The notes beneath the pieces are model-generated. The model did no database searches and was not told where the DNA came from. It was given only the letters and a program-made list of their open reading frames with translations. 64,000 nucleotides of DNA from contig NZ_JFGS01000011.1 in assembly GCF_000740775.1 (NCBI RefSeq), forward strand, positions 62,001 through 126,000, given 5' to 3'. Both the position numbers and the translations under genes were made by a program. This document shows positions 27,006 to 36,745 of the stretch, in pieces; positions within the stretch are counted from its first letter, which is position 1, and each line of letters starts with the position of its first letter. The DNA comes from Haematobacter missouriensis (GTDB lineage Bacteria > Pseudomonadota > Alphaproteobacteria > Rhodobacterales > Rhodobacteraceae).

Positions 27006-27887
27006 ATGGCCGGTGCGGAGACATGGCAGTGCGTCATGGTCTGCTGGGGCACGCGCTATCCCGTGGAAGTTCTGAACCATCTGGTCGGCGAGATCCGCAG
27101 GCAGGCGGCGAGCGTGCCGCGCTTCGTCCTCATTACCGAACTGCCGAAACCGGGGCTGGACCCCGCCGTGATGCTGCGCCCGTTCCCGGAGTTCTTCCTG
27201 CGGGAACGCTTCCGCCGCTCCGGCTGTCAGGCCAAGCTGGCGATGTTCGAGGAGGGTGTGGTTCCTGTCGATCTGCCCGCCACCTATGTCGATCTGGACA
27301 CCGTGATCACGGGCGACATGTCGCGGGGCATCGGTTTCATGCGCGACCGGCAATCCGTTCTGATGCTGCAAAGCGCGATCATCCCTTTCGGCGCGTTGGG
27401 GCGGCTCGTCTATCGGCTGTCGAAGGGAAAGCACTACGCGCGGGGCAATTCTTCTGTCGTGGTCTGGCGCCCGGCGGAGGGGCATTACATCGCGCGACGC
27501 TTTCGGGAACTGGATGAGCGGTTTCCCAATCATGGCGACTTCCGCCCCATGATCGCCGACGAGCGGTTCATCAGTTGGTGCGCGCAACCTCATATGTCAG
27601 CCCTTCCAAGGGATTACGCGGTCAAGTTCACGTGGGAGTTCATGTTTCCGTGGCGCTGGCCGATCCTGCTTCGTGCCAAGCTGCCCTGGGTGATGGCGCG
27701 CCGTGCCCGGCAGGCCGCGATCACGCTGAATGGCGAGGATATCAAGCCGGAGGTCCTGATCGACATGCCGGAGGGTGCCGAGCTGACCGACAGGAAGGGC
27801 CGCAAGCTCATCTGGAGCACTGCCGCGATGGGGCCCGCCTGGAGCCGCATCCTCGACCATTGCCGCGCGACACTTGGACGGACCTGA
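27006..27887 (+). CDS. Glycosyltransferase-like protein of unknown function
   Basis: 293-residue cytosolic protein. It has an opening strand WQCVMVCWGTRYPVEVLNHLV, a DLDTVI motif near residue 97 that resembles the DxD metal site of GT-A glycosyltransferases, then GIGFMRDR and RGNSSVVVW. The pattern suggests a nucleotide-sugar transferase, but no family is confidently recognised. AGGAGG at 26994-26999 makes the ATG at 27006 (6-base spacing) the better start than the ATG at 27000. Upstream of zapE. Confidence 0.7.
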   Translation: MAGAETWQCVMVCWGTRYPVEVLNHLVGEIRRQAASVPRFVLITELPKPGLDPAVMLRPFPEFFLRERFRRSGCQAKLAMFEEGVVPVDLPATYVDLDTVITGDMSRGIGFMRDRQSVLMLQSAIIPFGALGRLVYRLSKGKHYARGNSSVVVWRPAEGHYIARRFRELDERFPNHGDFRPMIADERFISWCAQPHMSALPRDYAVKFTWEFMFPWRWPILLRAKLPWVMARRARQAAITLNGEDIKPEVLIDMPEGAELTDRKGRKLIWSTAAMGPAWSRILDHCRATLGRT

Positions 27888-27890
27888 CCC

Positions 27891-28985
27891 ATGGCCACAT
27901 TGACCGAAATCTACGATCGCAAGGTCGCCGAAGGCACATTGCGCGCTGATGCGGGGCAGCGATCCACCCTGCCGCTGCTGGAGACGATCCGTACGGCGCT
28001 GGAGACGCAGCCGCCCAAGCCAAAGGGCTTTCTCGCCCGGTTGACCCGCAAGCCGGCGGAACCGATCCGCGGCCTTTACCTCTGGGGCGGGGTAGGGCGG
28101 GGCAAGTCGATGCTGATGGACCTGTTCATGGAGTCCGTCGATATCCCGGAGAAGCGCCGTGTTCACTTCCACGCCTTCATGCAGGAAGTGCAGGCGGGGC
28201 TGAACGACGCTCGGGCGCGTGGCGTTCAGGATGCGATACTGCCGGTGGCGGAAAAGATCGCGACCGAACTCCGGCTGCTCTGCTTCGACGAGATGCAGAT
28301 TACCGACATCGCCGACGCGATGATCGTGGGGCGGCTGTTCCAGAAGCTCTTCGATGCGGGCGTGGTGGTCGTGACCACTTCCAACCGCGCCCCGGACGAT
28401 CTCTACAAGGATGGCTTGAACCGCCAGCTTTTCCTCCCGTTCATCGCGCTTCTGAAGGAGCGGCTGGCCGTCCATGAGATCGAAAGCGAGACGGACTACC
28501 GCCAGCACCGGCTTTCCGGTGCGCCTGTCTATTTCTCGCCCGCCAATGCCGCTGCCGCAGCGGCGATCGATGGGATATGGAACGATCTGACCGGTCATGC
28601 GCCGAAGCGCCCGATGTTTCTGAAGGTCAACGGTCGGGAGGTGGAGATCCCTGCCTTCCACAACGGTGTTGCGCGGGCGCGGTTCTGGGATCTCTGTGCG
28701 AAGCCGCTCGGCCCGGCGGACTACCTTGCGCTGACAGGGGCCGCTCGGGTGCTCATCCTTGAAGAGATCCCGCGGCTGTCCCGGTCCAACTTCAACGAGG
28801 CGAAACGGTTCGTCACGCTGATCGACGCGGTCTATGAGGCACGGTTGCGGTTCATCTGCTCCGCCGCCGATATCCCGGAGCATCTGTATCAGGAGGGGGA
28901 AGGGGCATTCGAGTTCGAGCGTACCGCCAGCCGTCTGCGAGAGATGCAGGGTGCCGATTGGGCGGGGGCGACGACCGCAGCCTAG
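27891..28985 (+). CDS. zapE: Cell division protein ZapE (AFG1-like ATPase)
   Basis: 364-residue P-loop ATPase. Walker A is LYLWGGVGRGKSMLMDLF near residue 64 and Walker B LRLLCFDEMQITDIADAMI near 126, followed by sensor TTSNRAPDDLYKDGLNR. It matches AFG1/LACE1/ZapE throughout; in E. coli ZapE associates with the Z-ring. It begins three bases after the preceding stop, so both are probably co-transcribed. Ends at a GC hairpin before the convergent hspQ. Confidence 0.95.
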   Translation: MATLTEIYDRKVAEGTLRADAGQRSTLPLLETIRTALETQPPKPKGFLARLTRKPAEPIRGLYLWGGVGRGKSMLMDLFMESVDIPEKRRVHFHAFMQEVQAGLNDARARGVQDAILPVAEKIATELRLLCFDEMQITDIADAMIVGRLFQKLFDAGVVVVTTSNRAPDDLYKDGLNRQLFLPFIALLKERLAVHEIESETDYRQHRLSGAPVYFSPANAAAAAAIDGIWNDLTGHAPKRPMFLKVNGREVEIPAFHNGVARARFWDLCAKPLGPADYLALTGAARVLILEEIPRLSRSNFNEAKRFVTLIDAVYEARLRFICSAADIPEHLYQEGEGAFEFERTASRLREMQGADWAGATTAA

Positions 28986-28987
28986 GC

Positions 28988-29024
28988 CCGCCCGTCATCG
29001 CGCGGCCCTTGCCTGCCGGGCGGG
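28988..29024. terminator. GC-rich hairpin between zapE and hspQ
   Basis: CCCGCCCG (28988-28995) pairs with CGGGCGGG (29017-29024) across a 21-base loop. It fills the short gap between two converging genes. No clear U tract, so termination on either strand is likely but not proven. Confidence 0.45.
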
Positions 29025-29025
29025 A

Positions 29026-29352
29026 TCAGTTCAGCGGGAAATGCAGCGAGTAGCGTCCGCCCTCGAATTCGCCGAAAAGGTCGGTCAGGTCGGGATGCTC
29101 CACCGGCTCTCCGGTTTCGTCGGGCAGCAGGTTCTGCTCCGAGACATAGGCGACATAGTAGCTCCGGTCGTTCTCGGCCAGAAGATGGTAGAAGGGCTGT
29201 TCACGCGAGGGGCGGCTGTCCTCCGGTATGGAGGCATACCATTCCTCGGTATTGTTGAATTCGGGATCCACGTCGAAAACCACCCCCCGGAAGGGATGCT
29301 TCCGGTGGCGCAGGACCTGTCCGAGATGATACTTCGCCTCTGACTTGATCAT
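29026..29352 (-). CDS. hspQ: Heat shock protein HspQ
   Basis: 108-residue hemimethylated-DNA-binding/YccV-like protein (AKYHLGQVLRHRKHPFRGVVFDVDPEF, then QPFYHLLAEND and YVAYVSEQNLLPD). HspQ in enterobacteria influences Lon-dependent proteolysis and DnaA stability. Length and motifs are complete. The 222-base gap upstream (29353-29574) is shared with the lipoprotein gene and presumably holds both promoters. Confidence 0.94.
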   Translation of the reverse strand: MIKSEAKYHLGQVLRHRKHPFRGVVFDVDPEFNNTEEWYASIPEDSRPSREQPFYHLLAENDRSYYVAYVSEQNLLPDETGEPVEHPDLTDLFGEFEGGRYSLHFPLN

Positions 29353-29574
29353 GAGCGGGGCCTCTTTTTAACCATTGTTACGATTTGCCGCTCGAAAAGT
29401 CCATGAGTTCACCGGGCACAATCTGTCTCGCAACAGTGTCTGATGAACATTTTGCAAGGGCAAAGAGCATGTGCTCTCGCGGATCTGATCGCAAATTGGA
29501 CGACAGTGGCATTTCTCTGACGCTTGCTTTCGCGTATAACCTTGGAAAACAATAAGACAGAACACGAGGGGCAG

Positions 29575-30156
29575 ATGGGCAGATACCTCCGGCTATCGGT
29601 GTTGTTGCTGTTGGCGGCATGCGGCGGCGGCAAATACTCGGCCCCGAAAAATCTCGACGATGCCTGTGCCATCGTGCGCGAGCGGCCCAAATATCTCTCC
29701 GCCATGCGCCGGACCGAGGCCCGGTGGGGCGTTCCGGTCAACGTCCAGATGGCGGTGATTCACCAGGAAAGCAAGTTCATCGGCGATGCGAAGACGCCGT
29801 TCCGATATACGCTCGGCATCATCCCGATGGGCCGCCAGTCCTCCGCCTACGGCTATGCGCAGGCGCTGGACGACACTTGGGAGGAATACAAGCGCGAGAC
29901 GCGGAATCGCGGCGCCGACCGCAGGGATATTCACGACGCGACGGACTTCATGGGTTGGTACATGAACCAGACGCGTCAGGCCCTGGGTATTCCGGTGTAC
30001 GACATCTACAACCAGTATCTCGCCTATCATGAGGGCCGCGGCGGCTATGCGCGGCAGACCTACAGGAGCAAGCCGTGGCTCATGTCGGTTGCGAACAGCA
30101 TGTCGGCCCGGTCGGAGAAATACCGCGCCCAGCTGATCTCCTGCCGCAAGATCTGA
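29575..30156 (+). CDS. Transglycosylase SLT domain lipoprotein
   Basis: 193-residue predicted outer-membrane or periplasmic lipoprotein. The lipobox LLLLAAC gives a lipidated Cys at about residue 16. The remainder is a lysozyme-like lytic transglycosylase domain (NVQMAVIHQESKFIGDAK with the catalytic-type Glu, YGYAQALDDTWEEYKRET, YLAYHEGRGGY). It likely cleaves peptidoglycan glycan strands. The ATG at 29575 has GAGGGG upstream; the frame is open to 29524 but lacks a signal before that ATG. Confidence 0.88.
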   Translation: MGRYLRLSVLLLLAACGGGKYSAPKNLDDACAIVRERPKYLSAMRRTEARWGVPVNVQMAVIHQESKFIGDAKTPFRYTLGIIPMGRQSSAYGYAQALDDTWEEYKRETRNRGADRRDIHDATDFMGWYMNQTRQALGIPVYDIYNQYLAYHEGRGGYARQTYRSKPWLMSVANSMSARSEKYRAQLISCRKI

Positions 30157-30277
30157 CCTCCGCCTCTGGGGAAACCGGGGCGCTGCAAGGGAGGCACCGG
30201 ATTTCCCGGCGGGATATATCCCGACCCGAGACACAGCCCCCGTTCCCGGCGTAGCTGTCAGGGAAGCATCGCCAAGC

Positions 30278-30880
30278 TCAGCGCTGCCGTTTCGCTGTCT
30301 CCAGAGGGATGTTGAAGAACGATGGGGGATAGTTCTCCCCGAGTTTCAGCGGGCCAAGCTGGGTCGTCGTCTGGGTCCCAGCCTCGTCGGTGATGACCCA
30401 TTGCTTCAGCGCGATGGGATTGGAGGAGAACACCAGCCTTATCTGCCCGTATTGCGGGTTCTTCGGATCCTGCGCGATCACATAGGTATCGCTGCCCTGC
30501 GTGCCGTGCCCCACGACCATCCGCGCCTGCCCGAGATCGACAGTGGGGGCGAGGATCAGGTTCAGCGGCGTCTTGCTCAGCGGATACTGCTGCGGGCCGG
30601 AGTTCGACTTCGCGTCGAAGATTGCCACCTGCCCGCCGCCCGCCATGACGAGGTTGCGAACCGGCGCATTGTATTCGAACCTCATCCGCCCGGGACGACG
30701 AATATAGACCGTGCCCTCGGCACGGGAGCCGTCGGCATTGGTCTGCGTGAACGGCGCTTCCGCCGTGCGCAGCCCGTTCAGGTAACGCGACAGCTCCGAC
30801 AGCGGCACCTCCTGCGCGAAGGCGGGCAGGGCCATGAGGAGCACGAGGATGACGGCGATAACGCGGGAGAAGATCTTCAT
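30278..30880 (-). CDS. lolA: Outer-membrane lipoprotein carrier protein LolA
   Basis: 200-residue periplasmic protein with signal peptide MKIFSRVIAVILVLLMALPAFA. The LolA beta-barrel features follow: LRTAEAPFTQTNADGSRAEGTVYIRRPGRMRFEYNAP near residue 37 and QWVITDEAGTQTTTQLGPL near 160. It shuttles lipoproteins from LolCDE to the outer membrane. It follows ftsK in the same direction, the standard alphaproteobacterial order. Confidence 0.92.
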   Translation of the reverse strand: MKIFSRVIAVILVLLMALPAFAQEVPLSELSRYLNGLRTAEAPFTQTNADGSRAEGTVYIRRPGRMRFEYNAPVRNLVMAGGGQVAIFDAKSNSGPQQYPLSKTPLNLILAPTVDLGQARMVVGHGTQGSDTYVIAQDPKNPQYGQIRLVFSSNPIALKQWVITDEAGTQTTTQLGPLKLGENYPPSFFNIPLETAKRQR

Positions 30881-30927
30881 ATCGCTTATCTATCGCATCC
30901 CGCGCTCTCTGCCATCCCCACGCGCGA

Positions 30928-33900
30928 TCACGGCTCCGGGACCAGCACCTCTCGCTTGCCGACGTGGTTGGCGGAGGAGACGACGCCCTCATCCTCCATC
31001 TGTTCCACCAGCTTCGCGGCCTTGTTGTAGCCGATGCCGAGCTTCCGCTGGATGTAGGAGGTGGAGCACTTGCGGTCCTTGGCCACGATGGCAACCGCCT
31101 GATCGTAGAGCGAGTCCTCCCCATCGGTATTGCCGCCGAGGCCCAGTACCGCGTCGATGTCATCGGCGCGTTCGTCATCCGGCCCCTCGACGACGCCCGA
31201 CATGTATTCGGGCGGCCCGAAGGACTTCAGATGGTTCACGATCTCCTCCACCTCCTCGTCGGAGACGAAGGGCCCGTGGACGCGGGTGATCTTGGAACCG
31301 CCTGCCATGTAGAGCATGTCGCCCTGGCCCAGAAGCTGCTCCGCCCCCTGTTCGCCGAGGATGGTGCGGCTGTCGATCTTCGATGTCACCTGGAAGGAAA
31401 TCCGGGTGGGGAAGTTCGCCTTGATCGTGCCGGTGATGACGTCCACGGAGGGCCGCTGCGTCGCCATGATGAGGTGGATGCCCGAAGCCCGCGCCATCTG
31501 CGCCAGCCGCTGGATACAGGCCTCGATCTCCTTGCCGGCGACCATCATGAGGTCGGCCATCTCATCGACGATCACCACGATGAAGGGGATGGTCCGGGGC
31601 TCGATCTCCTCCGTCTCGAAGACGGGATCGCCGGTTTCCTCGTCGAAGCCGGTCTGGACGGTGCGCTTGAACATCTCGCCCTTGGCCTGCGCCTCGTGGA
31701 CGCGGCCGTTGTAGCCCTCGATGTTGCGCACGCCCATCTTGGACATCTTGCGATAGCGTTCCTCCATCTCGCCCACGACCCATTTCAGGGCGACGACCGC
31801 CTTCTTCGGGTCGGTGACGACCGGGGAGAGCAGATGCGGGATGCCGTCATAGACGGACAGTTCCAGCATCTTCGGGTCGATCATGATGAGGCGGCATTCC
31901 TCCGGCGACAGCCGGTAGAGAAGCGACAGGATCATCGTGTTGATCGCGACCGACTTGCCGGAGCCGGTCGTCCCCGCGATGAGCAGGTGGGGCATCTTGG
32001 CAAGGTTGGCGACGACGGCCGCGCCGCCGATATCCTTGCCGAGCGCCAGTGGCAGCCGCATCGCGGTATCGCCGAAATCGCGGGAGGTCAGGATTTCCCG
32101 CAGGACGACCTTCTCCCGCTTCTCGTTCGGCAGTTCGATCCCGATCACGGAGCGGCCCGGCACGGTGGAGACGCGGGCGGAAAGCGCAGACATGGAGCGC
32201 GCGATGTCATCGGCCAGCCCGATCACGCGCGACGCCTTCAGCCCCGGCGCCGGTTCAAGCTCATACATCGTCACGACGGGGCCGGGACGGACGGAGACGA
32301 TCTCTCCCTTCACCCCATAGTCGTCGAGGACGGACTCCAGCGTACGTGCATTCTCCTCCAGCGCCTCGTCCGGCAGGACATGGCGGGAGATTTCCGCCGG
32401 GTCCATCAGCAGCGCCAGCGGCGGATGTTCGTAGTCGGGGTAGCTCGGCACCGGCGGGCGGCGGGGTGCCGTCGCCGTCTGCGCTGCGGGTTGCGGCGCG
32501 GCCTGCGCCGTCCAGCGCGAGCCGTGCTGCACCTTGATCCGCCGGGCGTCCGGCGCCTCTCTCGGGGCGCGGTCATCGTCCAGCGCGAAGATGTTGCGCG
32601 TAGCGTCCTCCTCGTCCATCTCGTCCTCGTCGGTGATCGCGAGCGGATGGGGACGACGCGGGGCGGCGGAAAGGGGGGTGGAGGGGGCCATGACCGGCTC
32701 CGGCATCACGTCCTCGAACATCTCCAGATCGTCGAAATCGTCGGCGAGGTCGAGTGGCAGCTGCTCATCCAGCTCCTGCATGACTGCCGGAGCGGCGGCG
32801 ACCGGGGCCAGGGGAGGGCGGGGACGGGTGTTGGCGATCAGCGGCATGGGCCGACGGGCGCGGACAAGCGGCGGCTCGGAGCGTGCACCGGCCACGATCG
32901 GGGGCTCCAGCCGGGGACTGCCGCTGCGGCTGGCCCTTGCGCGGACGACACTGGTGATACGGGCCCGGACGCGGTCGCTGTCCGGCAGATCTTCCGGCAG
33001 ATGGCGGGAGAGCAGCGGCTCCACCAGTTCGGGTTCCGGTTCGGGTTCGGGCGCGCGCTTGACGAAAGCGCGCGCAAGAAGGCCGGGCCGCTCTCTGGGC
33101 GCGGGCTCCTCCTCATAGCGCGGCTCGGCACGGAGCGTGGCTGCGGCAACCATCGGCTGGGGAGCGGACCATGCGTCCTGCGGCTCCGCCTGCCGTGTCA
33201 CGCGGCTCGCCGGAGCGGCGAGTGCTGCCTCCCGCTTCTCCCGCCGCTTTTCGGCGGCCGTCTGCACGGCGGACTGGGCGGCGGATTGCGCCACGCGGAA
33301 TGCTCCATTCGCGCCCCGGCCCGCACCGTTCATGAGCCTGTCGTAGCCGGTGACCAGCCCGCGAGCGAGAAAGCGTGACAGCCCCCGCAGTTCCGCGCGG
33401 TCGAAGCCCAGCACGTAAAGCCCGAACGCGACTGCTGCGATGAAGCTCAGCAGCGACATCATCTTCAGCCCGAAACCCGCGCTCAGCGGCGCCACACCCA
33501 GAAGCGCACCAAGGATCGTATCGCCGAACAGTCCGCCCAGGCCGAAAGAGTGGCCCCAGTCGTGCGAGGGCACCAGCGTGGAGGCATAGACCGACACCAG
33601 CGCCGCCGAGATCGGCACGAAGACCGAACGGTTCAGCGCCCGATCCTCCCCCCGGTGGGTGATGAACCGCAGACCCCAGACCACGAAGGCGATGGACAGC
33701 GCCCATGCCCCATAGCCCGCTATCACGATCAGTGGCGAGGCGATGGAGGCCCCGGTCCGCCCCAGCAGGTTCTGCGCAGGTTCGTCGGTGGCGGACATCC
33801 AGCTCGGATCATCGGCGTGGTAGGAGCCGATCATCATGCCGATCAGCACCCCGACCACGACCAGAAGAACGCCGATCAACTCCTTGCCGCGCCGTTCGAG

Positions 33901-33960
33901 CGCCGCCTGTGTGGAGGAGTCGAACAGCGGGTCGCGTTGTCTCATCTGATAGGAAGCCAT
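30928..33960 (-). CDS. ftsK: DNA translocase FtsK
   Basis: 1010-residue septal DNA pump. About four N-terminal membrane helices lie in residues 25-190 ([18 protein letters not shown], then [18 protein letters not shown]). A long Pro/Arg/acidic linker follows at 215-510. The motor has Walker A ([12 protein letters not shown], about 660), [17 protein letters not shown] as Walker B, and [23 protein letters not shown]. The C-terminal gamma winged helix ([28 protein letters not shown]) reads KOPS DNA polarity sites. It moves chromosome termini for dif resolution. Eight bases separate it from the upstream transaminase gene. Confidence 0.97.
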   Translation of the reverse strand: MASYQMRQRDPLFDSSTQAALERRGKELIGVLLVVVGVLIGMMIGSYHADDPSWMSATDEPAQNLLGRTGASIASPLIVIAGYGAWALSIAFVVWGLRFITHRGEDRALNRSVFVPISAALVSVYASTLVPSHDWGHSFGLGGLFGDTILGALLGVAPLSAGFGLKMMSLLSFIAAVAFGLYVLGFDRAELRGLSRFLARGLVTGYDRLMNGAGRGANGAFRVAQSAAQSAVQTAAEKRREKREAALAAPASRVTRQAEPQDAWSAPQPMVAAATLRAEPRYEEEPAPRERPGLLARAFVKRAPEPEPEPELVEPLLSRHLPEDLPDSDRVRARITSVVRARASRSGSPRLEPPIVAGARSEPPLVRARRPMPLIANTRPRPPLAPVAAAPAVMQELDEQLPLDLADDFDDLEMFEDVMPEPVMAPSTPLSAAPRRPHPLAITDEDEMDEEDATRNIFALDDDRAPREAPDARRIKVQHGSRWTAQAAPQPAAQTATAPRRPPVPSYPDYEHPPLALLMDPAEISRHVLPDEALEENARTLESVLDDYGVKGEIVSVRPGPVVTMYELEPAPGLKASRVIGLADDIARSMSALSARVSTVPGRSVIGIELPNEKREKVVLREILTSRDFGDTAMRLPLALGKDIGGAAVVANLAKMPHLLIAGTTGSGKSVAINTMILSLLYRLSPEECRLIMIDPKMLELSVYDGIPHLLSPVVTDPKKAVVALKWVVGEMEERYRKMSKMGVRNIEGYNGRVHEAQAKGEMFKRTVQTGFDEETGDPVFETEEIEPRTIPFIVVIVDEMADLMMVAGKEIEACIQRLAQMARASGIHLIMATQRPSVDVITGTIKANFPTRISFQVTSKIDSRTILGEQGAEQLLGQGDMLYMAGGSKITRVHGPFVSDEEVEEIVNHLKSFGPPEYMSGVVEGPDDERADDIDAVLGLGGNTDGEDSLYDQAVAIVAKDRKCSTSYIQRKLGIGYNKAAKLVEQMEDEGVVSSANHVGKREVLVPEP

Positions 33961-33968
33961 CCCTCACC

Positions 33969-35150
33969 TCACCCGTAGAGACAGTCGCGGAGCTGGACCA
34001 GGCCGCGCTGCAGTTCGTCCTTCGGCGCGACCAGCGCCACGCGGATGTATCCCTTGCCAGGGTTTCCGCCGTCGGTATCGCGGCTGAGATAGGCGCCCGG
34101 CAGCACGCGGACGCCGGTCTGCGTCCAGAGCTTCAGCGCCGCCGCCTCCCCATCCTCCACCGGGAGCCAGAGGAAGAACCCTCCCTCCGGCGGCTGGTAG
34201 CCCTGGGCCCCGGCAAAGACCTCATCGGCGAGCGCGTATTTCTCGGCATAAAGCGCCTGGTTGGCGATCACATGCGCCTCGTCCGACCAGACACGGGCTG
34301 AAACGGCCTGCAGCGGCAGCGGCACGGGCGCGCCGTTGTAACTGCGCAGTTGCTTGATCCGCGCCATCGTCTCCGGCCCCCCGGCGACGAAGCCCGAGCG
34401 GGCTCCGGGCAGGTTCGACCGCTTGGAAAGGGAGTTGAACACGACCAGCCGTTCCGGGTCGGCCCCGGTGCGCACCAGCGCCTCCAGCGCGCCGGGCGGG
34501 GGCGCTGTCCGCCAGATCTCGGAGTAGCATTCGTCGGCGAAGATCTTGAAATCATGCTTCTCGGCCAGCGCGAGCAGCTCTGTCCAGTAGTCGAGCGATG
34601 CGACGGCGCCCTGCGGGTTGGCGGGGGAGCAGAGATAGGCGACCGTCACCCTGTCCAGCGTCTCTGCCGGAAGACCGGCATAGTCGGGCAGGAATCCGGT
34701 CGCGGCGGTCGCGGGAACGAAGACCGGATCGGCCTCGGAGGCGACGGCGGCCACGGCATAGACCTGGTAGAACGGGTTGGGTATCAGCACCAGCGGCCTC
34801 CGCCCGTCCTTCTGCTCCGGCGAAACGGCCAGGCAAGCGTTGAACAGCGCCTCCCGCGAGCCGTTGACGTTGCAGATCTGCGTCGCGGGGTCGAGCACCG
34901 CACCGTAACGCCGCTCCAGCCAGCCGGAGATCGCGGCGCGCAGTTCCGGCGTGCCCTCGTTCGGCGGATAGCGGTTGAAGCCCGCCAGATTGGCCGTGAG
35001 CACCTCTCCCACCCAGTCGGGGAAGGGGTGGGTGGGTTCCCCGATCGTCATGGACACGGGTTCTCCCCCGGCCGCATGATGGTCGAGAAGCGCGCGCAGG
35101 CGCGGGAAGGCGTACTCCGGCAAAGCCGCGAACCGCTGGGGAAACTTCAT
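33969..35150 (-). CDS. dapC: Class I/II aminotransferase, DapC-like
   Basis: 393-residue PLP enzyme similar to the alphaproteobacterial N-succinyl-diaminopimelate aminotransferases encoded beside ftsK. Landmarks: VSMTIGEPTHPFPDWV, YPPNEGTPELRAAI, the aspartate site in FKIFADECYSEIW, PLP lysine in VFNSLSKRSNLPGARSGFV and Arg in GYIRVALVAP. Its probable role is in lysine and peptidoglycan diaminopimelate synthesis. The assignment rests on family resemblance and context, so another amino acid specificity is possible. Confidence 0.85.
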   Translation of the reverse strand: MKFPQRFAALPEYAFPRLRALLDHHAAGGEPVSMTIGEPTHPFPDWVGEVLTANLAGFNRYPPNEGTPELRAAISGWLERRYGAVLDPATQICNVNGSREALFNACLAVSPEQKDGRRPLVLIPNPFYQVYAVAAVASEADPVFVPATAATGFLPDYAGLPAETLDRVTVAYLCSPANPQGAVASLDYWTELLALAEKHDFKIFADECYSEIWRTAPPPGALEALVRTGADPERLVVFNSLSKRSNLPGARSGFVAGGPETMARIKQLRSYNGAPVPLPLQAVSARVWSDEAHVIANQALYAEKYALADEVFAGAQGYQPPEGGFFLWLPVEDGEAAALKLWTQTGVRVLPGAYLSRDTDGGNPGKGYIRVALVAPKDELQRGLVQLRDCLYG

Positions 35151-35222
35151 ACTGCTGCCTCGTCTCGGGGTCGTGGCGCCCCGTTCGCAATGACAATAGC
35201 CGGGAGCGGGACGGCGGTCCAG

Positions 35223-35260
35223 AAAAACGCATCACCCTCCGCGGCTTGTCGCGGAGGGTG
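35223..35260 (-). terminator. Rho-independent terminator of the amidase gene
   Basis: Read on the minus strand: CACCCTCCGCG-ACAAGC-CGCGGAGGGTG then ATGCGTTTTT. It is an 11-bp stem with a short U tract, lies 20 bases after the amidase stop, and separates that gene from the dapC-ftsK-lolA unit. Confidence 0.88.
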
Positions 35261-35280
35261 TGACATGGGGTCGCGAAGCG

Positions 35281-36618
35281 TCACGCGCGGGCGAGCGCTG
35301 CCTCCGCCGCGATGCCGAGGCGGAGCAGCCTCTCCTCCCCCATCGGCTGGCCGAGCAGTTGCAGCCCGGCAGAGGGAACGCCCGTCGACAGCGTGAGCGC
35401 GGACAGCCCGAACAGGTTGCCGATCCGTGTGTTGCGGAGCGCGAGCAGGTTCTCCGTCACGTAATAATCGCTATCGTCCATCAGCCGATCCGCCTCGGGT
35501 GGCAGGATGGGAGAGGTCGGCGTCAGCACAGCGTCATAGCCCGCCGTCACCTCCCGCCAGCGTTTCCGCAGCGCGGTCTGCCGGCGCATGGCGGCCACGT
35601 AATCCGCGCCGTTGGTCTTCGCGCCGCCCCGGAACCGTTCGAGAATCCGGGAAAACATCTTGTCCGGAGCGGCCTCGATGGCTTCGCGCCAGATCGCATA
35701 GGCTTCCGTGGCGAACAGGATGCCGGAAAGCGCAGCCGCTTCCGCCACCTCCGGGATTCGGCCGCGCTCGATCCGCGCCCCCGCGGCTTCCAGTACCTTC
35801 AGCCCGTGCTCGAACCCGCGCATGGGCGCCTCGCGCACGTCATCCAGAGCCAGCGTCTCCAGCACGAGGAACCGCGTTCCCTCCAGCGTGGCGCCCCGCA
35901 GATCGGCGGGCCTGCGCCCCTCCAGCGCCGCGAGGATCAGCCCCGCATCCTCCACCGAGCGGGTGAGCGGTCCCACGGTGTCCAGCGTCTCGCAGAGCGG
36001 CACGGCCCCTTGAAGCGACAGTCGCCCATGCGTGGTCTTGAGCCCGACGAGATCGTTCCAAGCCGCCGGAAGCCGCACCGAACCGCCCGTATCCGACCCG
36101 ATGGCCGCGGGCGCGAGACCGAAGGCCACGGAGGCCGCCGCTCCGGAGGAAGACCCGCCCGGCACCGCCTTCGGATCGTTCACATTGGGCGGCGTCGCCG
36201 TCACCGGGTTGAGGCCCAGCCCGGAGAACGCCAGTTCCGACATATGCGTCTTGCCAAGGCACGCCAGCCCTGCCTCCGTCGCATCGATCAGCACCTCCGC
36301 ATCCCGGTCCGGCACGCGGCCCGCAAGAAGGGCGGATCCTGCCTCCGTCGCCACGCCCGCCGTGTCGAACAGGTCTTTCCAGGACACCGGAACGCCGTCC
36401 AGCAACCCGCGCCGCTGGCCCGCCTTCTGGCGCATGTAGGCGGCCTCCGCCTCCGCCATGGCACGGTCCGGGGTGACGCGGGCATAGATCCGGTCGCGTT
36501 CGGGATGGGCGGCAATGGCGTCAAGATAGGCGCGCGTCACCTCTCGCGGGTCGATATGCCCGCCGTCGATCCCGCGTCCCAGATCGGCAGCCGTCATCCA
36601 GAGCCAGTCCTCGTTCAT
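35281..36618 (-). CDS. Amidase (amidase-signature family)
   Basis: 445-residue hydrolase with the Ser-cisSer-Lys triad: Lys in VPVSWKDLFDTAG near residue 80, and the signature GGSSSGAAASVAFGLAPAAIGSDTGGSVRLPAA near 155-180 containing the cis-Ser and nucleophile Ser. It hydrolyses an amide of unknown identity. It is not GatA on context, since gatB/gatC are not nearby. The C-terminus (LSTGVPSAGLQLLGQPMGEERLLRLGIAAE) is typical and complete. Confidence 0.9.
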   Translation of the reverse strand: MNEDWLWMTAADLGRGIDGGHIDPREVTRAYLDAIAAHPERDRIYARVTPDRAMAEAEAAYMRQKAGQRRGLLDGVPVSWKDLFDTAGVATEAGSALLAGRVPDRDAEVLIDATEAGLACLGKTHMSELAFSGLGLNPVTATPPNVNDPKAVPGGSSSGAAASVAFGLAPAAIGSDTGGSVRLPAAWNDLVGLKTTHGRLSLQGAVPLCETLDTVGPLTRSVEDAGLILAALEGRRPADLRGATLEGTRFLVLETLALDDVREAPMRGFEHGLKVLEAAGARIERGRIPEVAEAAALSGILFATEAYAIWREAIEAAPDKMFSRILERFRGGAKTNGADYVAAMRRQTALRKRWREVTAGYDAVLTPTSPILPPEADRLMDDSDYYVTENLLALRNTRIGNLFGLSALTLSTGVPSAGLQLLGQPMGEERLLRLGIAAEAALARA

Positions 36619-36745
36619 CCCTCAATCCCCGCCGTTCCATGAGTCGGCGGGAGGCTAGCCCTCCCTTGCCGCATGGACAATCCCGCCCGGAACGTTAGTT
36701 TCCCACCCGTGTCCCGATGCGTTCGACGGGGCGAAAGGACGGATC

